This document shows, one piece after another, positions 1 through 8,559 of a DNA stretch of 40,628 nt. Each line of letters opens with the position of its first letter. The stretch's first letter is position 1. The stretch covers positions 1 through 40,628 of the forward strand of contig LNFI01000017.1 in NCBI GenBank assembly GCA_001464615.1, written 5' to 3'. This DNA is from Sphingomonadales bacterium Ga0077557. GTDB taxonomy: Bacteria > Pseudomonadota > Alphaproteobacteria > Sphingomonadales > Sphingomonadaceae. A model generated the notes under the pieces. That model saw only the letters and a list, made by a program, of their open reading frames with translations, did not search any database and was not told where the DNA came from. A program made the translations under genes and the position numbers.

Positions 1-99
1 ATCGCTGCTGGCCTCCTGCCCAGCCAGCAGCTTGAATCACAATCAATCCCGCTTGGGAATCCCCTATCGATTCAGTCTCATCAGGACAGACTCTAGGCC

Positions 100-1818
100 T
101 CAGCGAATGACCTGCTTCTCCGGGCGCGGCGACTGGCCCGCCGTTGCGGCTGATGGCCCGCGCACCGCCGGAACCGCGGCGCTGGCAAACTGGAAAATAC
201 GAACGATCGGGCCGCCCGACCGCCCTGGTGAAGGCGCGAAATAGGCAACCTGCCTGCCGCCTTTAATATATTGACGATAAACGCGCAGCTCAGCTTCATA
301 ATAAGCGGCTTCGTCGCGATATCGATCAAAATCAGATAGAATGGCGAAATCGGCCCGGCATCCGGCAAGCGTCGACGGATCGATGGTCCCCAGATCCACG
401 ACCGACGATTTACCGCGCCACCGGCCGATCACATCGGCACTGATCTTGCCCTTCAGATAATAGCCGGCGTTGACACAGCCGGCGGCGCCAGCCGGAGTCA
501 GGAACGTCCAGGGTTGGGGGAGCATGTCGATACCAAGATGTTCAAGCATCACGATACTGCCGGGCGGAAAATGGGCCTTGGCCCAGTCCGCCGCGCGCGA
601 TCGTGTATCATGCTGTCGCTCGATGGCCTCGGCATGGGCGGTGGCCACCATCGGTACCCCCAGCAGCACAACCATCGCCGCCTCAAGCCCCCATTGCGGC
701 ATCCGCGGCAATGTCCCGCGCAACCAACCACCGGCCGCGACAACAGCAACGGCGACAAAAATCGAAACAAAGGGCAGCAGCGGCAATATCCAGCGCGCCC
801 AGATGATCCGCTGACTGCAAATCGCGATCAGGAACACCAGGGACACTGGCACCAATGTCGCCAACGCCTCTGGCGACCGGCGACTGGCCAGGACGACGCC
901 CAGCGCCGCCAGCACCAAGCCGAGCACGCCAATCGCATGGCGGAGCGGATCAGCGATATACCAACCGAGATTCCACAGGAAACTGCCGCCGGTCGCCCCC
1001 AAATGATGGAGCTGCGCCTCGCCACCCACATTGGTCGCGACGGTCGCGCTATCAAGAAGCAGAAAGGGAGACACAAGGACCAGAGTGATCGGCGCAGCGA
1101 GCAGGCCGGTCGCCAAGCGCAGCATTTCCTGGCGACGGTCGCAATCAGCGCGGGCTATCCTGCTGCCCCCGACAGCCAGTAACGACAGCACGACAACGGC
1201 GCAGGGCCATTTGGTCGCACAAGCAAGGCCAGCCATTGCACCGGCGATCAAGTAATCGCGCCACCGCCCTCGCCGTGCGACGCTGATCGACGCCAGCACG
1301 CACAGCAGCATGAAAACCGTGGCCTGGATGTCCGTTCGGACAACTTGCGACCATTTAACATGCAGCGGGTTAATCGCCAGCAGCAAGCCGGCGATCAGCG
1401 CCGTGCGATCGCCAAACAGCCGCTTAACGATCAGAAAGGTCAGAAATACGCACAGGACACCGCAGCCGACAAAGAAGTAGCGCGCAGGCAAAAAGGCGAT
1501 CCCGGGGTCCTGATATACCGCTGCGGCAAACGCCTCGGCATTGGCGAACCGGCCCGTCATCAGGCCAATCACATACACGCCGATTTCGATGATCACGATG
1601 GCATACAGCATCGTCGTCCCCGGATGGCCAAACCAGCCAGGATTTAACGTCTGATTTCTGATCATCTTCAGACCAGTAATCATGAAGAACGGCTCGTCTG
1701 GATCAAGCAACGCAGGCAGGCCATAGCCTATACCATGCAGTCGCATTAAAACAGCAACTACCAAAATTATGAAAACTATCTGATTTTGTTTTGATCGGAT
1801 GAAATTATTAATTACCAT
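100..1818 (-). CDS. GT39-type integral membrane glycosyltransferase
   Basis: This 572-residue polytopic membrane protein resembles the GT-C fold family (dolichyl-phosphate-mannose mannosyltransferase/ArnT-like, GT39/PMT_2), which moves sugars from polyprenyl-phosphate donors to acceptors at the periplasmic face. Seen: a hydrophobic segment at about residues 13-27, then the acidic loop LDPDEP (D39, D41, E42), which matches the catalytic Asp-Glu of the first periplasmic loop in GT-C enzymes. About ten further hydrophobic stretches follow up to about residue 400, then a soluble C-terminal domain of about 170 residues. The acceptor cannot be told from the sequence. The start ATG at 1818 is the first Met and places the first membrane segment normally. 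It is a single gene; nothing recognisable lies in the 99 bases beyond its stop. Confidence 0.82.
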   Translation of the reverse strand: MVINNFIRSKQNQIVFIILVVAVLMRLHGIGYGLPALLDPDEPFFMITGLKMIRNQTLNPGWFGHPGTTMLYAIVIIEIGVYVIGLMTGRFANAEAFAAAVYQDPGIAFLPARYFFVGCGVLCVFLTFLIVKRLFGDRTALIAGLLLAINPLHVKWSQVVRTDIQATVFMLLCVLASISVARRGRWRDYLIAGAMAGLACATKWPCAVVVLSLLAVGGSRIARADCDRRQEMLRLATGLLAAPITLVLVSPFLLLDSATVATNVGGEAQLHHLGATGGSFLWNLGWYIADPLRHAIGVLGLVLAALGVVLASRRSPEALATLVPVSLVFLIAICSQRIIWARWILPLLPFVSIFVAVAVVAAGGWLRGTLPRMPQWGLEAAMVVLLGVPMVATAHAEAIERQHDTRSRAADWAKAHFPPGSIVMLEHLGIDMLPQPWTFLTPAGAAGCVNAGYYLKGKISADVIGRWRGKSSVVDLGTIDPSTLAGCRADFAILSDFDRYRDEAAYYEAELRVYRQYIKGGRQVAYFAPSPGRSGGPIVRIFQFASAAVPAVRGPSAATAGQSPRPEKQVIR

Positions 1819-2118
1819 TATTTACCGATCGCTGTCTCAGCAGAAATACATAACATCGGGATACAAGTCCCCACGGGGACAGGCAAGCCTCTGCGCGCCC
1901 CGTTGAGCGCTTGCATATGGTACCTTGGGGATAATGGCGCGCCGCCCCCAGAAAGGGAATGCGCGCCAGGGCATATGGCGGGTAGCGACGTCCGGACGGT
2001 GTCCCCAGCAACGGCGCCCAAAGCTGGGTAACGAGCGCCGGGAGAGCCCTGCAGGGAAGCGTTTCCCAACGATAACCGAGCGGCAGGGTGATGGGGAGCG
2101 CAAAACGCTCCCCAATCT
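1819..2118. other. Intergenic stretch without a supported gene
   Basis: No protein-like frame is credible here: open frames exist in several phases but none has a ribosome-binding site or a recognisable domain. The stretch holds the receptor terminator hairpin (2092-2114), a second inverted repeat (TGGCGCGC at 1935-1942 with its complement at 1961-1968) and many short CCCC/GGGG runs. It may be a dispersed non-coding repeat, but that cannot be tested from one window. Confidence 0.4.
2092..2114 (-). terminator. Hairpin after TonB-dependent receptor
   Basis: A perfect 9-bp stem (TGGGGAGCG / CGCTCCCCA) with a 5-nt loop lies 5 bases after the receptor stop codon on the minus strand. There is no long T run, so termination efficiency is uncertain. 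Confidence 0.6.
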
Positions 2119-4626
2119 TCAGAACTTGCCGCCCAGCCGGATGCCGATCGTGCGCGGCGTGGTCACCACCACATAAGGCCGCTGCGAGCATGATCCGCAT
2201 TCTTGGAAACGGGAAAGCTCACCACGCGCGTCGAACGCATTCTGCACGAACAGCTCAAGCGTATAATCCTTAAAACTCGTGCCAAAGGCGAAATTGGCCG
2301 ATGCAAAGGCAGCCAGCCGCCCCTGCAGCGCAGCCGGGTTGACGATGTTGCCCGTCCCCGCCTGGGTTACCGCCGTGCGCAGATCGGATGCAGCCGAGGT
2401 CTGATAGGTCACCAGTGCCTGGCCATATACCTTGGCGCTGCCGACCGGCACGGTATAGCGCCCGCTCGCCGACAGCTTAAATTCAGGCGTGATCGGCAAA
2501 CGCGTGCCGGCCGGCGCCGAAATGAAATTGCCGCCGCCAGCGCAAGTGAAGGTAGGATCATCGACCGAGCACAAATTGCGCTTGATCCGCGCATCGGTAT
2601 AGGACGCCGCCCCGGTCAATGACAGGCCGCCGCTGCTATAGCTGGTATCGACTTCCACGCCGCGAATGCGCGCATCGGGGCCGTTGTGGATTTCGGTAAA
2701 GCTGTTCTGCCCCAGGAACGAGAATTGGAAAGCGCTCCATTCCTGCTGATAAATCGCGCCGTTGAAACGCAGCGCACCGCCGAGCAACGTCGTCTTCCAG
2801 CCAATTTCATAATTGGTCAGGAAATCGGCCTCATAGGGACCAACCGTCGCGCGCCGATTGATACCGCCCGGACGGAAACCGCGCGAGACAGTGCCATAGA
2901 CGAGCACATCGTCAATCGGTTTCCAGCTGAGGTTGAAGCGGTAAGTAACGCCCTGCCCCTGGGTGTTGCGTGGCCTGAGCGTGCCGCTCGCAAAAGTCGC
3001 CAAATTAGTGCAAGGGCCTCCCGCTACTGCAGCTGGCAGCAGGGTGCCGGTCGGGTTGTCGCGCAGCACCTGGCCCGTTGTCGTGAAGCAACCGGCAACG
3101 CCCGTGCGCGAGCTGCCCGCCGCGTTGAACGGCGGCCCATTGGGATCACGGCCAAAGCCGAAAAAGCCAATCAGCGAATTGTCAAAGATATAGGCGCGGC
3201 CGCCCGCAGTCGCGGTCAGGCGTGGGGTGATGTCATAGCTGGCCTCGCCAAACATCGCATAGTCGCGGTCAACGCGGAATTGCTCGGTCAGCCATAATGT
3301 CCCCGGCAAGCCGTTGACCGACAAATTAGGGGCGAGCCCCTGCACCAGATATTCCTGGTGAATCTGGTTGGTCTGGCGCTGGAAAAAGCCGCCAGCGACG
3401 ATGCGGAATCGCTCTTCCTGTGGCGAGGCAACGCGGAATTCGTGGCTCATCTTGGTGAAGTGATCGGTGCCAATGATCAGCTGGCGGGAATCGATATTCT
3501 GGCCGGCCGCGTTCTGGAAATAGAAATAGCCAGCAACCCCGCCGACAGACGAATAGAGTGAATCATATGCTTCGGCATAATCGGTATAATCCGACACCTG
3601 GCGCGCCCTGCGATCGAAATAGGCGCCCGCATAGGTGAGGTCCCAATTGCCGAGCTTGCCCTGGATCGTCAGCGCCGCCTGGACGAAGCGATCACGGCGA
3701 TTTTCCGGAAAGAAATGCTGCACCTGCAAATCACCGACCGACTGGTCGGTGCCAAAGGTGCCGTTGTTGCGCTGCTCCTGATACAGCACCGTCGGCGTCA
3801 CCGTCCAATTCTCGTCGAGGTCGATCTTCAGTGCTGCACGCCCCCCATAAATATCTGAATCATTATAGTCTTTTTCGACGAAGGCAGCATTGTTGACGGT
3901 GATGCCGCCCGGCCTTGGCAAGAAGCTCCGCGTCCCGGGGACGTTATCAATATAACCAGCGTCATGCTGGTAAAAACCCGTCACGCGCAGCGCGATAATC
4001 TCGTTCAGCGGCGCATTGATGACGCCTTCGATCAAACCGCCGACGCCGCCCTTGTTGACGGTGTTTACGGTGCCATCAAGGCGACCATAAAAGCCAGTGT
4101 GATCGGGCTTGTTGGTGATGATGCGGATCGTGCCCGCCTCCGATGACGCGCCGTATAGCGTACCCTGCGGGCCAGCGAGGCTCTCAATCCGGGCCACGTC
4201 ATAGATATGGATATCGGGCGTGCCGCCGATCGTCGTGATCGGCTGTTCATCGAGATAAAAGCCAACCGACGGGAGCGACGCCGAATGATTGCCATCGCCG
4301 CCCGAGGCCACGCCGCGGACATAGACGGTGGTCACACCAGGCTGTGAGCTCTGGAACGAAACCGACGGGAGCAAGGCAGTGAAATTCTGGAAATTGGTAA
4401 CGTTAAGCTGATCGAGCTTTTTCTCACCCAGCGCCAGAATGCTGAGCGGCACATTCTGAATATTCTCTTCGCGCTTCTGGGCCGTGACGATGATGTCATT
4501 GTCCGATGCGGCATCCTCGATCGCCGACTCAGCGGCAGGCGCGGTCTGCGCCAAAGCCGCGGTTGGAAGTATTGCGACCGAGCTCAGCAGGGCAGCAAGC
4601 ACAGCGCGCGAGGAAGAAAATTTCAT
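2119..4626 (-). CDS. TonB-dependent outer-membrane receptor
   Basis: This is an 835-residue outer-membrane active transporter energised by TonB-ExbB-ExbD. Seen: a signal peptide (residues 1-27, cleavage after ALAQ), a TonB box DIIVTAQ at 44-50, a plug domain at about 60-170 with the pattern VRGVASGG, a long beta-barrel and the C-terminal aromatic residue (LGGKF) needed for BAM-dependent assembly. It is of the sphingomonad class (IIVTAQKREENIQNVP) that takes up varied carbon compounds or glycans rather than clearly siderophores. The substrate is not determinable. It has an SD-like GGGGGTT just upstream of ATG 4626. A TPR-sulfotransferase gene lies 119 bases upstream on the same strand, so the two may be co-expressed. 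A hairpin follows the stop. Confidence 0.93.
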   Translation of the reverse strand: MKFSSSRAVLAALLSSVAILPTAALAQTAPAAESAIEDAASDNDIIVTAQKREENIQNVPLSILALGEKKLDQLNVTNFQNFTALLPSVSFQSSQPGVTTVYVRGVASGGDGNHSASLPSVGFYLDEQPITTIGGTPDIHIYDVARIESLAGPQGTLYGASSEAGTIRIITNKPDHTGFYGRLDGTVNTVNKGGVGGLIEGVINAPLNEIIALRVTGFYQHDAGYIDNVPGTRSFLPRPGGITVNNAAFVEKDYNDSDIYGGRAALKIDLDENWTVTPTVLYQEQRNNGTFGTDQSVGDLQVQHFFPENRRDRFVQAALTIQGKLGNWDLTYAGAYFDRRARQVSDYTDYAEAYDSLYSSVGGVAGYFYFQNAAGQNIDSRQLIIGTDHFTKMSHEFRVASPQEERFRIVAGGFFQRQTNQIHQEYLVQGLAPNLSVNGLPGTLWLTEQFRVDRDYAMFGEASYDITPRLTATAGGRAYIFDNSLIGFFGFGRDPNGPPFNAAGSSRTGVAGCFTTTGQVLRDNPTGTLLPAAVAGGPCTNLATFASGTLRPRNTQGQGVTYRFNLSWKPIDDVLVYGTVSRGFRPGGINRRATVGPYEADFLTNYEIGWKTTLLGGALRFNGAIYQQEWSAFQFSFLGQNSFTEIHNGPDARIRGVEVDTSYSSGGLSLTGAASYTDARIKRNLCSVDDPTFTCAGGGNFISAPAGTRLPITPEFKLSASGRYTVPVGSAKVYGQALVTYQTSAASDLRTAVTQAGTGNIVNPAALQGRLAAFASANFAFGTSFKDYTLELFVQNAFDARGELSRFQECGSCSQRPYVVVTTPRTIGIRLGGKF

Positions 4627-4745
4627 GTAACCCCCAAATGACGAAATTTCATGCCGCGATGTTCTGCCTCAAGGCCTTTCCCGTCAAGTTCATGACGAAT
4701 TAGTTTCTATTTGTTGAGCGAATGTTGCTGTTTTGCAACGGCGCA

Positions 4746-6356
4746 TCAGCGCGTTGGCACCACCGGATAGGCGTCAATCACATCACCCAGCGCGGCGCGG
4801 AGGGGATCCAGCCACGCATCGAACCCGGTCCAGGCTTCGATCCCGTCGCGGAAAATCGGTTGGCGCACCTGTTCCGAACTGGCCGTCCGCACTGCGCGCT
4901 CGGTTTCGTGAAAGGCCAGGCAAGCGGGCTCAAATGCGAGCCCACAAGCGGCCAGCAACGCCCGCACCTGCGCCTCAGTATCCTCGACCATCGCTTCATA
5001 AATGACGCGATAGGGCGGCGCGGGCATCGTCTCCCCGAAATGCGTCATCAGCCGGACATAGTCCCGATAATAACGCCCCATATCGTCAAGCGCATAGCTG
5101 AACGCCTGGCCCCGCGCGAAATGCTGTTTGAAGTTTGAAAAGCAGCAAGCGATCGGGTGGCGGCGCGCATCGATGATCTTCGCGTTGGGCAGGATCAGCC
5201 GGATCAGTCCGGCATGCGCCCAGTTATTGGGCAATTTATCGATGAAATAAGGCTTGTCGCTGCGACGCTGGATGGCGGCGCGTTTCAAATAATCGACACC
5301 CATATCGTGCAGCGCGTCGGCCGAAAGTGCAGCGACCCCGGCCGGATAATCGTCGATCCGCCGGGCCAGCGTTGGCATATCGGGCAATTCGGACGTACCC
5401 TCAACCAGGCTGTGGCTCGACAAAATCTGTTCGACCAGCGTCGATCCGGCGCGCGGCATGCCCAGAATGAAGATCGGATCGGGCGCGGGGCATCCCTGCC
5501 CGGCGCGGGCCGCAAAGAAATCAGGCGTGAACAGCGCGATGCTTTGATCGACGAAAGCGGTCGTCTCATCGGCATCATAAACGATCTTGGTCCGCCGAAG
5601 CGCATTGCCTCGCGCATAATGATCGAACGCCGACTCCGCCTCGCCGCGATCCTCCAGCGCCTTGCCCAGCGCGAAATCGAGGTGGAAGCGATCCTCATCA
5701 CTAGTGTCGCCGCGCGCGAGCGCTGCTTGCATCGCGCCAATATCGTCAGCATCGAAGCGCACCGTCTTAAGATTGGCAAGGCTCCACCACGCTTCGCCCA
5801 TCGCTGGCGCGAGCGCGATCGTACGGCGATAGGCGGCAATACCGTCAGCCTGGCGACCAACGGTTTTGAGCATATGGCCAAAGCTCATCCAGACGCGCGG
5901 TTGATCGGGTGCCTTGGCCAGGATCGCCTCATACAGCGCAATCGCCTCGTCAAAGCCGCCGATCCGGCCAAAGGCGGCAGCCTTCAAATTGGCATGGCCA
6001 AGGTGATCGGGCTCGTCATGCGTGACCAGATCGAGTTCGGCAATTGCCTCTGCTGGCCTGTTCAACCGATAGAGCACGATCGCCAGATTGGCGCGCGCCG
6101 CGGTGAAATCGGGCGCTAGTTCAAGCGCGCGACGGAGCAAATTCTCGGCATCCTTATACCGCCCGATCCGCCCGGCGAGCTCCGCCAGCATCCGGATCGC
6201 GGCGACATCGAAGGGATCGGCCTTCAGATGCTGACGGAGCAACGGCTCAGCCTCTGACAGGCGATTGTCATGCAGCGCCAGTGCGGCATCGATCAGCGCA
6301 GGCGGCCAGCGGCGGCTGTCGGGTTGCCAGGTGCGAGTTGATGCAGCGGACGGCAT
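4746..6356 (-). CDS. TPR-repeat sulfotransferase
   Basis: A two-part protein of 536 residues from the chosen start. Residues about 25-245 are tetratricopeptide repeats (pattern A..LL...L..DP...A, for example YKDAENLLRRALELAPDF). From about 293 there is a PAPS-dependent sulfotransferase domain, whose 5'-phosphosulfate-binding loop is GMPRAGSTLVEQ at 299-310. Such fusions are common in sphingomonads next to TonB-dependent receptors. The sulfuryl acceptor is unknown. An upstream in-frame Met at 6437 would add 27 residues with no family character; ATG 6356 (MPSAAST) fits better. The neighbouring receptor gene follows on the same strand after 119 bases. Confidence 0.88.
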   Translation of the reverse strand: MPSAASTRTWQPDSRRWPPALIDAALALHDNRLSEAEPLLRQHLKADPFDVAAIRMLAELAGRIGRYKDAENLLRRALELAPDFTAARANLAIVLYRLNRPAEAIAELDLVTHDEPDHLGHANLKAAAFGRIGGFDEAIALYEAILAKAPDQPRVWMSFGHMLKTVGRQADGIAAYRRTIALAPAMGEAWWSLANLKTVRFDADDIGAMQAALARGDTSDEDRFHLDFALGKALEDRGEAESAFDHYARGNALRRTKIVYDADETTAFVDQSIALFTPDFFAARAGQGCPAPDPIFILGMPRAGSTLVEQILSSHSLVEGTSELPDMPTLARRIDDYPAGVAALSADALHDMGVDYLKRAAIQRRSDKPYFIDKLPNNWAHAGLIRLILPNAKIIDARRHPIACCFSNFKQHFARGQAFSYALDDMGRYYRDYVRLMTHFGETMPAPPYRVIYEAMVEDTEAQVRALLAACGLAFEPACLAFHETERAVRTASSEQVRQPIFRDGIEAWTGFDAWLDPLRAALGDVIDAYPVVPTR

Positions 6357-6489
6357 AGCGCGTCCTAGCGCTAGTCCGGCGCAAGGCGCCAGCCCCGGAT
6401 TGTGATTGCTGTTGCCTATACCCCGGACGCTGCCCAAGCCCCGCGCGCCGCGCCGGGTGGGGAAATTGTCGCTGAGTCTTTGAAATTAT

Positions 6490-6566
6490 TGGTCGGGGCG
6501 ACAGGATTCGAACCTGCGACCCCCACACCCCCAGTGTGATGCGCTACCAGGCTGCGCTACGCCCCG
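6490..6566 (-). tRNA. tRNA-Pro (GGG)
   Basis: A 77-nt cloverleaf on the minus strand. Acceptor CGGGGCG pairs with CGCCCCG, the discriminator is A and CCA is encoded (6490-6492). The D-stem is GCGC/GCGC. The anticodon arm is TCACA-CTGGGGG-TGTGG, giving anticodon GGG. The T-arm has GTTCGAAT. It reads CCC/CCU proline codons. Confidence 0.97.
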
Positions 6567-6610
6567 ACCGAGCGTGGGGCATTATGCGTACCGATGCCGT
6601 GATGCAAGCC

Positions 6611-7078
6611 TTACCCGACCGGCGGGGGTGATGGCGCGGTTTGCACGCTGAAGACGGCACTTGCCCGCGCGACACTGCGATCCCCGGTGGTCACTTGCGC
6701 CTCGCCAAACGCCAATGTCCGGCCAACCCGCACGGGGATCGCGCGGATTTCCAGCCAATCGCCGATCTTGGCGCTCCCAGTAAAGTCGCAGGTGAGGCTT
6801 ACCGTGACGATCCCGCCTACGCCTGCCCCGGCCCCCTGCCCGGCCAGCGCACAGGCCAACCCCATCGCATTATCAGCCAGCGCGGCGATCAGACCGCCAT
6901 GCGCCAGGCCGCGCGCGTTGGTATGCGGCGCAGCGATAAGCAAACCAATAGTCAGCACCTCGCCCTCGCGCTTCGAATAGAGCGGCTCCCAGGGTTCCGT
7001 CAGCGGACTTTTGCGGAAATGCGGCGCAAAGCCGGGCGCCGGATCAAACACGCGATGCCGCCGTGCGCAACGCATCAT
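6611..7078 (-). CDS. PaaI-type hotdog thioesterase
   Basis: A hotdog-fold acyl-CoA thioesterase-like protein of about 155 residues. Seen: the family signature [22 protein letters not shown], with the HGG turn and downstream Asp, then strand pairs ending in a short Pro-rich tail. The reading frame continues upstream to 7216 but those residues lie inside the dehydrogenase gene, so the start is probably ATG 7078 or 7075 (35 or 32 bases of overlap) or GTG 7051 (8 bases of overlap). The gene is the third of an operon after a secreted YdhR-like protein and a zinc alcohol dehydrogenase, suggesting hydrolysis of an acyl-thioester made in the same small pathway. The substrate is unknown. Confidence 0.82.
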   Translation of the reverse strand: MMRCARRHRVFDPAPGFAPHFRKSPLTEPWEPLYSKREGEVLTIGLLIAAPHTNARGLAHGGLIAALADNAMGLACALAGQGAGAGVGGIVTVSLTCDFTGSAKIGDWLEIRAIPVRVGRTLAFGEAQVTTGDRSVARASAVFSVQTAPSPPPVG

Positions 7079-8057
7079 CCATCCACGCTGCGGGCGCATC
7101 ATCGAACGCATAGAGCCTTGTTTCGACCAGATCGGGCCGGAAGCCATGCGCGTGGCAGCAATCAAGCGTGGGCGGGATGTTGGTGCGGACATTGGCGCGA
7201 CCAGTGCGCAGGACAATGCCCTTATGGTACATGTCTAGCATCGGCACCGGGGTGGTGTCGCGCAGATGGATCGTCACGCTGGTCAGCAACCCCTCGGGCT
7301 CGGTCGCGCGGATCGCCTGGATCAGGGTTTCGAGCGTGCCGCAGGCATCGACGACGATTTCGTACATCATCGGCAGATCGCCGGGCAGCCTGATCGGGGT
7401 GGCGCCATAGGCCGCCGCCTGCGCCAACCGGACCGGGTCATCATCAGCATAATCGACTCGCCCCGCCCCAAGCGCAACCGCCAGACCGGCGGCATAGATG
7501 CCAATCACCGAGGCGAGCCCGCCCATCACCAGCACGCTCGCGCCCGGCCGCTCGGCAAGCTGCGGGGCGACCGCGCGCCAGCTGTCCGCCGCCATGTCGG
7601 CCGCACCGATCATCGCGACCGGATCAGCATCGGCGGGCAGCGGCACCAGCACGGCATCGGCAAAGGGCACGCTCACCAGATCAGCGGCGGCACAGCCATA
7701 ATTGCCCGGGCGGCCCATGCCAAAGCCAGCCGCGAAGGGCACGGCCTGGCAGCGCCCAGTAAAGCCGCGTCGGCAATTGCGGCACGCGCCGCAGCTGATC
7801 TGCGAGGGGACGATGACGCGCTGGCCGGGCCGGACATGGCGAACGCCGTCGCCGACATCGACCACCTCACCGATCATCTCGTGCCCGATCGGCTCGCCGG
7901 CCGCCATCGGCGCCAGCCCGCGCACGAAACCGACATCGAGATCGCAGCGACCGAGCACGATCGGACGGACGAGGGCGGCCTCGGCGCCGGCCAGCACCGG
8001 CGTGGCCGCCTCGCGCCACTCGACCAGCCCGGGCCGCACAAAGGTGAGCTGGCGCAT
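7044..8057 (-). CDS. Zinc-dependent alcohol dehydrogenase (MDR family)
   Basis: A 337-residue medium-chain dehydrogenase/reductase. Catalytic zinc ligands are visible as C38 (GRCDLD) and H59-E60 (GHEMIGEV). The structural zinc site is complete with C89, C92, C95 and C103. A GroES-like N-terminal domain is followed by a Rossmann domain (VLVMGGLASVIGIYAAGLA) for NAD(P). Its substrate is not predictable. The start codon shares one base with the stop of the upstream gene (TGATG at 8059-8055), so translation is coupled. The 3' end overlaps the thioesterase gene. Likely control is by the divergent LysR regulator. Confidence 0.9.
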   Translation of the reverse strand: MRQLTFVRPGLVEWREAATPVLAGAEAALVRPIVLGRCDLDVGFVRGLAPMAAGEPIGHEMIGEVVDVGDGVRHVRPGQRVIVPSQISCGACRNCRRGFTGRCQAVPFAAGFGMGRPGNYGCAAADLVSVPFADAVLVPLPADADPVAMIGAADMAADSWRAVAPQLAERPGASVLVMGGLASVIGIYAAGLAVALGAGRVDYADDDPVRLAQAAAYGATPIRLPGDLPMMYEIVVDACGTLETLIQAIRATEPEGLLTSVTIHLRDTTPVPMLDMYHKGIVLRTGRANVRTNIPPTLDCCHAHGFRPDLVETRLYAFDDAPAAWMDDALRTAASRV

Positions 8058-8446
8058 CAGGGCTTGGCCCCGTCGATCGCCAGCGGCACGTCATAATAGC
8101 TGACGACCGGGTCGCTGCCATAAGTCGCCTTGGCGCGCGCCGTCCAGGCGTCGCTGAACCAGGCTTGGGCCGCCGCTTTGCTCGACCAGTAATAGATGCC
8201 GCCAAAGCGCTTGGGCTCGATCGTGAAATATTTGCGGATCAGCCCGGGGATCGCCTGATAGCGCGGGACGGCCTTGTCGAACTCGGCCTTCAGATAGGCA
8301 TCGGTCACGCCGGGCGGGGTGGCGATGCTGACGACGACCGCGACGCGGCCCTCGGGCGCATCTGGCTTGGCCGCAGCGGCAAGCGGCAGTGCGGCGAGTG
8401 CGGCGGCGGCGATCAACGGTGTGATCTTGGTGGAGGTGACCTTCAT
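8057..8446 (-). CDS. Exported YdhR/monooxygenase-like small protein
   Basis: A 129-residue protein with a clear signal peptide (residues 1-26, ending LPLAAAAKPDA). The mature part has the dimeric alpha-beta barrel character of the YdhR/antibiotic-monooxygenase-like group: an initial VAVVVSIATPPGV strand, an IPGLIRKYFTIEP segment and GIYYWSSKAAAQAWF. These small proteins are cofactor-independent oxygenase-like or ligand-binding; no function is established for this one. Export is unusual for the fold, which is normally cytosolic. It is first in an operon with the alcohol dehydrogenase and thioesterase, and divergent from a LysR-type gene. Confidence 0.75.
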   Translation of the reverse strand: MKVTSTKITPLIAAAALAALPLAAAAKPDAPEGRVAVVVSIATPPGVTDAYLKAEFDKAVPRYQAIPGLIRKYFTIEPKRFGGIYYWSSKAAAQAWFSDAWTARAKATYGSDPVVSYYDVPLAIDGAKP

Positions 8447-8524
8447 GACGAAACTCCTGATCGAGTGGCGACCGGGATTTACGCGCCCGGGTTAGCCTGT
8501 GTAAGCGTGAAGGTCGCAAATCGC

Positions 8525-8543
8525 TTTTGCACATTATGCAAAA
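8525..8543. promoter_or_regulatory. Palindromic operator candidate between LysR gene and operon
   Basis: TTTTGCA-CATTA-TGCAAAA is a perfect 7-bp dyad with a 5-bp spacer, in the divergent intergenic region. Its symmetry fits a LysR-type binding site. It lies 16 bases ahead of the GTG start chosen for the regulator, which suggests autoregulation. The function is inferred. Confidence 0.5.
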
Positions 8544-8559
8544 CGAGGTAGCATTGCTG

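Noticed and set aside
1808..2200. Minus-strand frames between the GT39 gene and the receptor
   Set aside because: There is no ribosome-binding site, they overlap both neighbours or the terminator, and the composition is Arg/Pro/Ala-rich as in non-coding GC-rich DNA.
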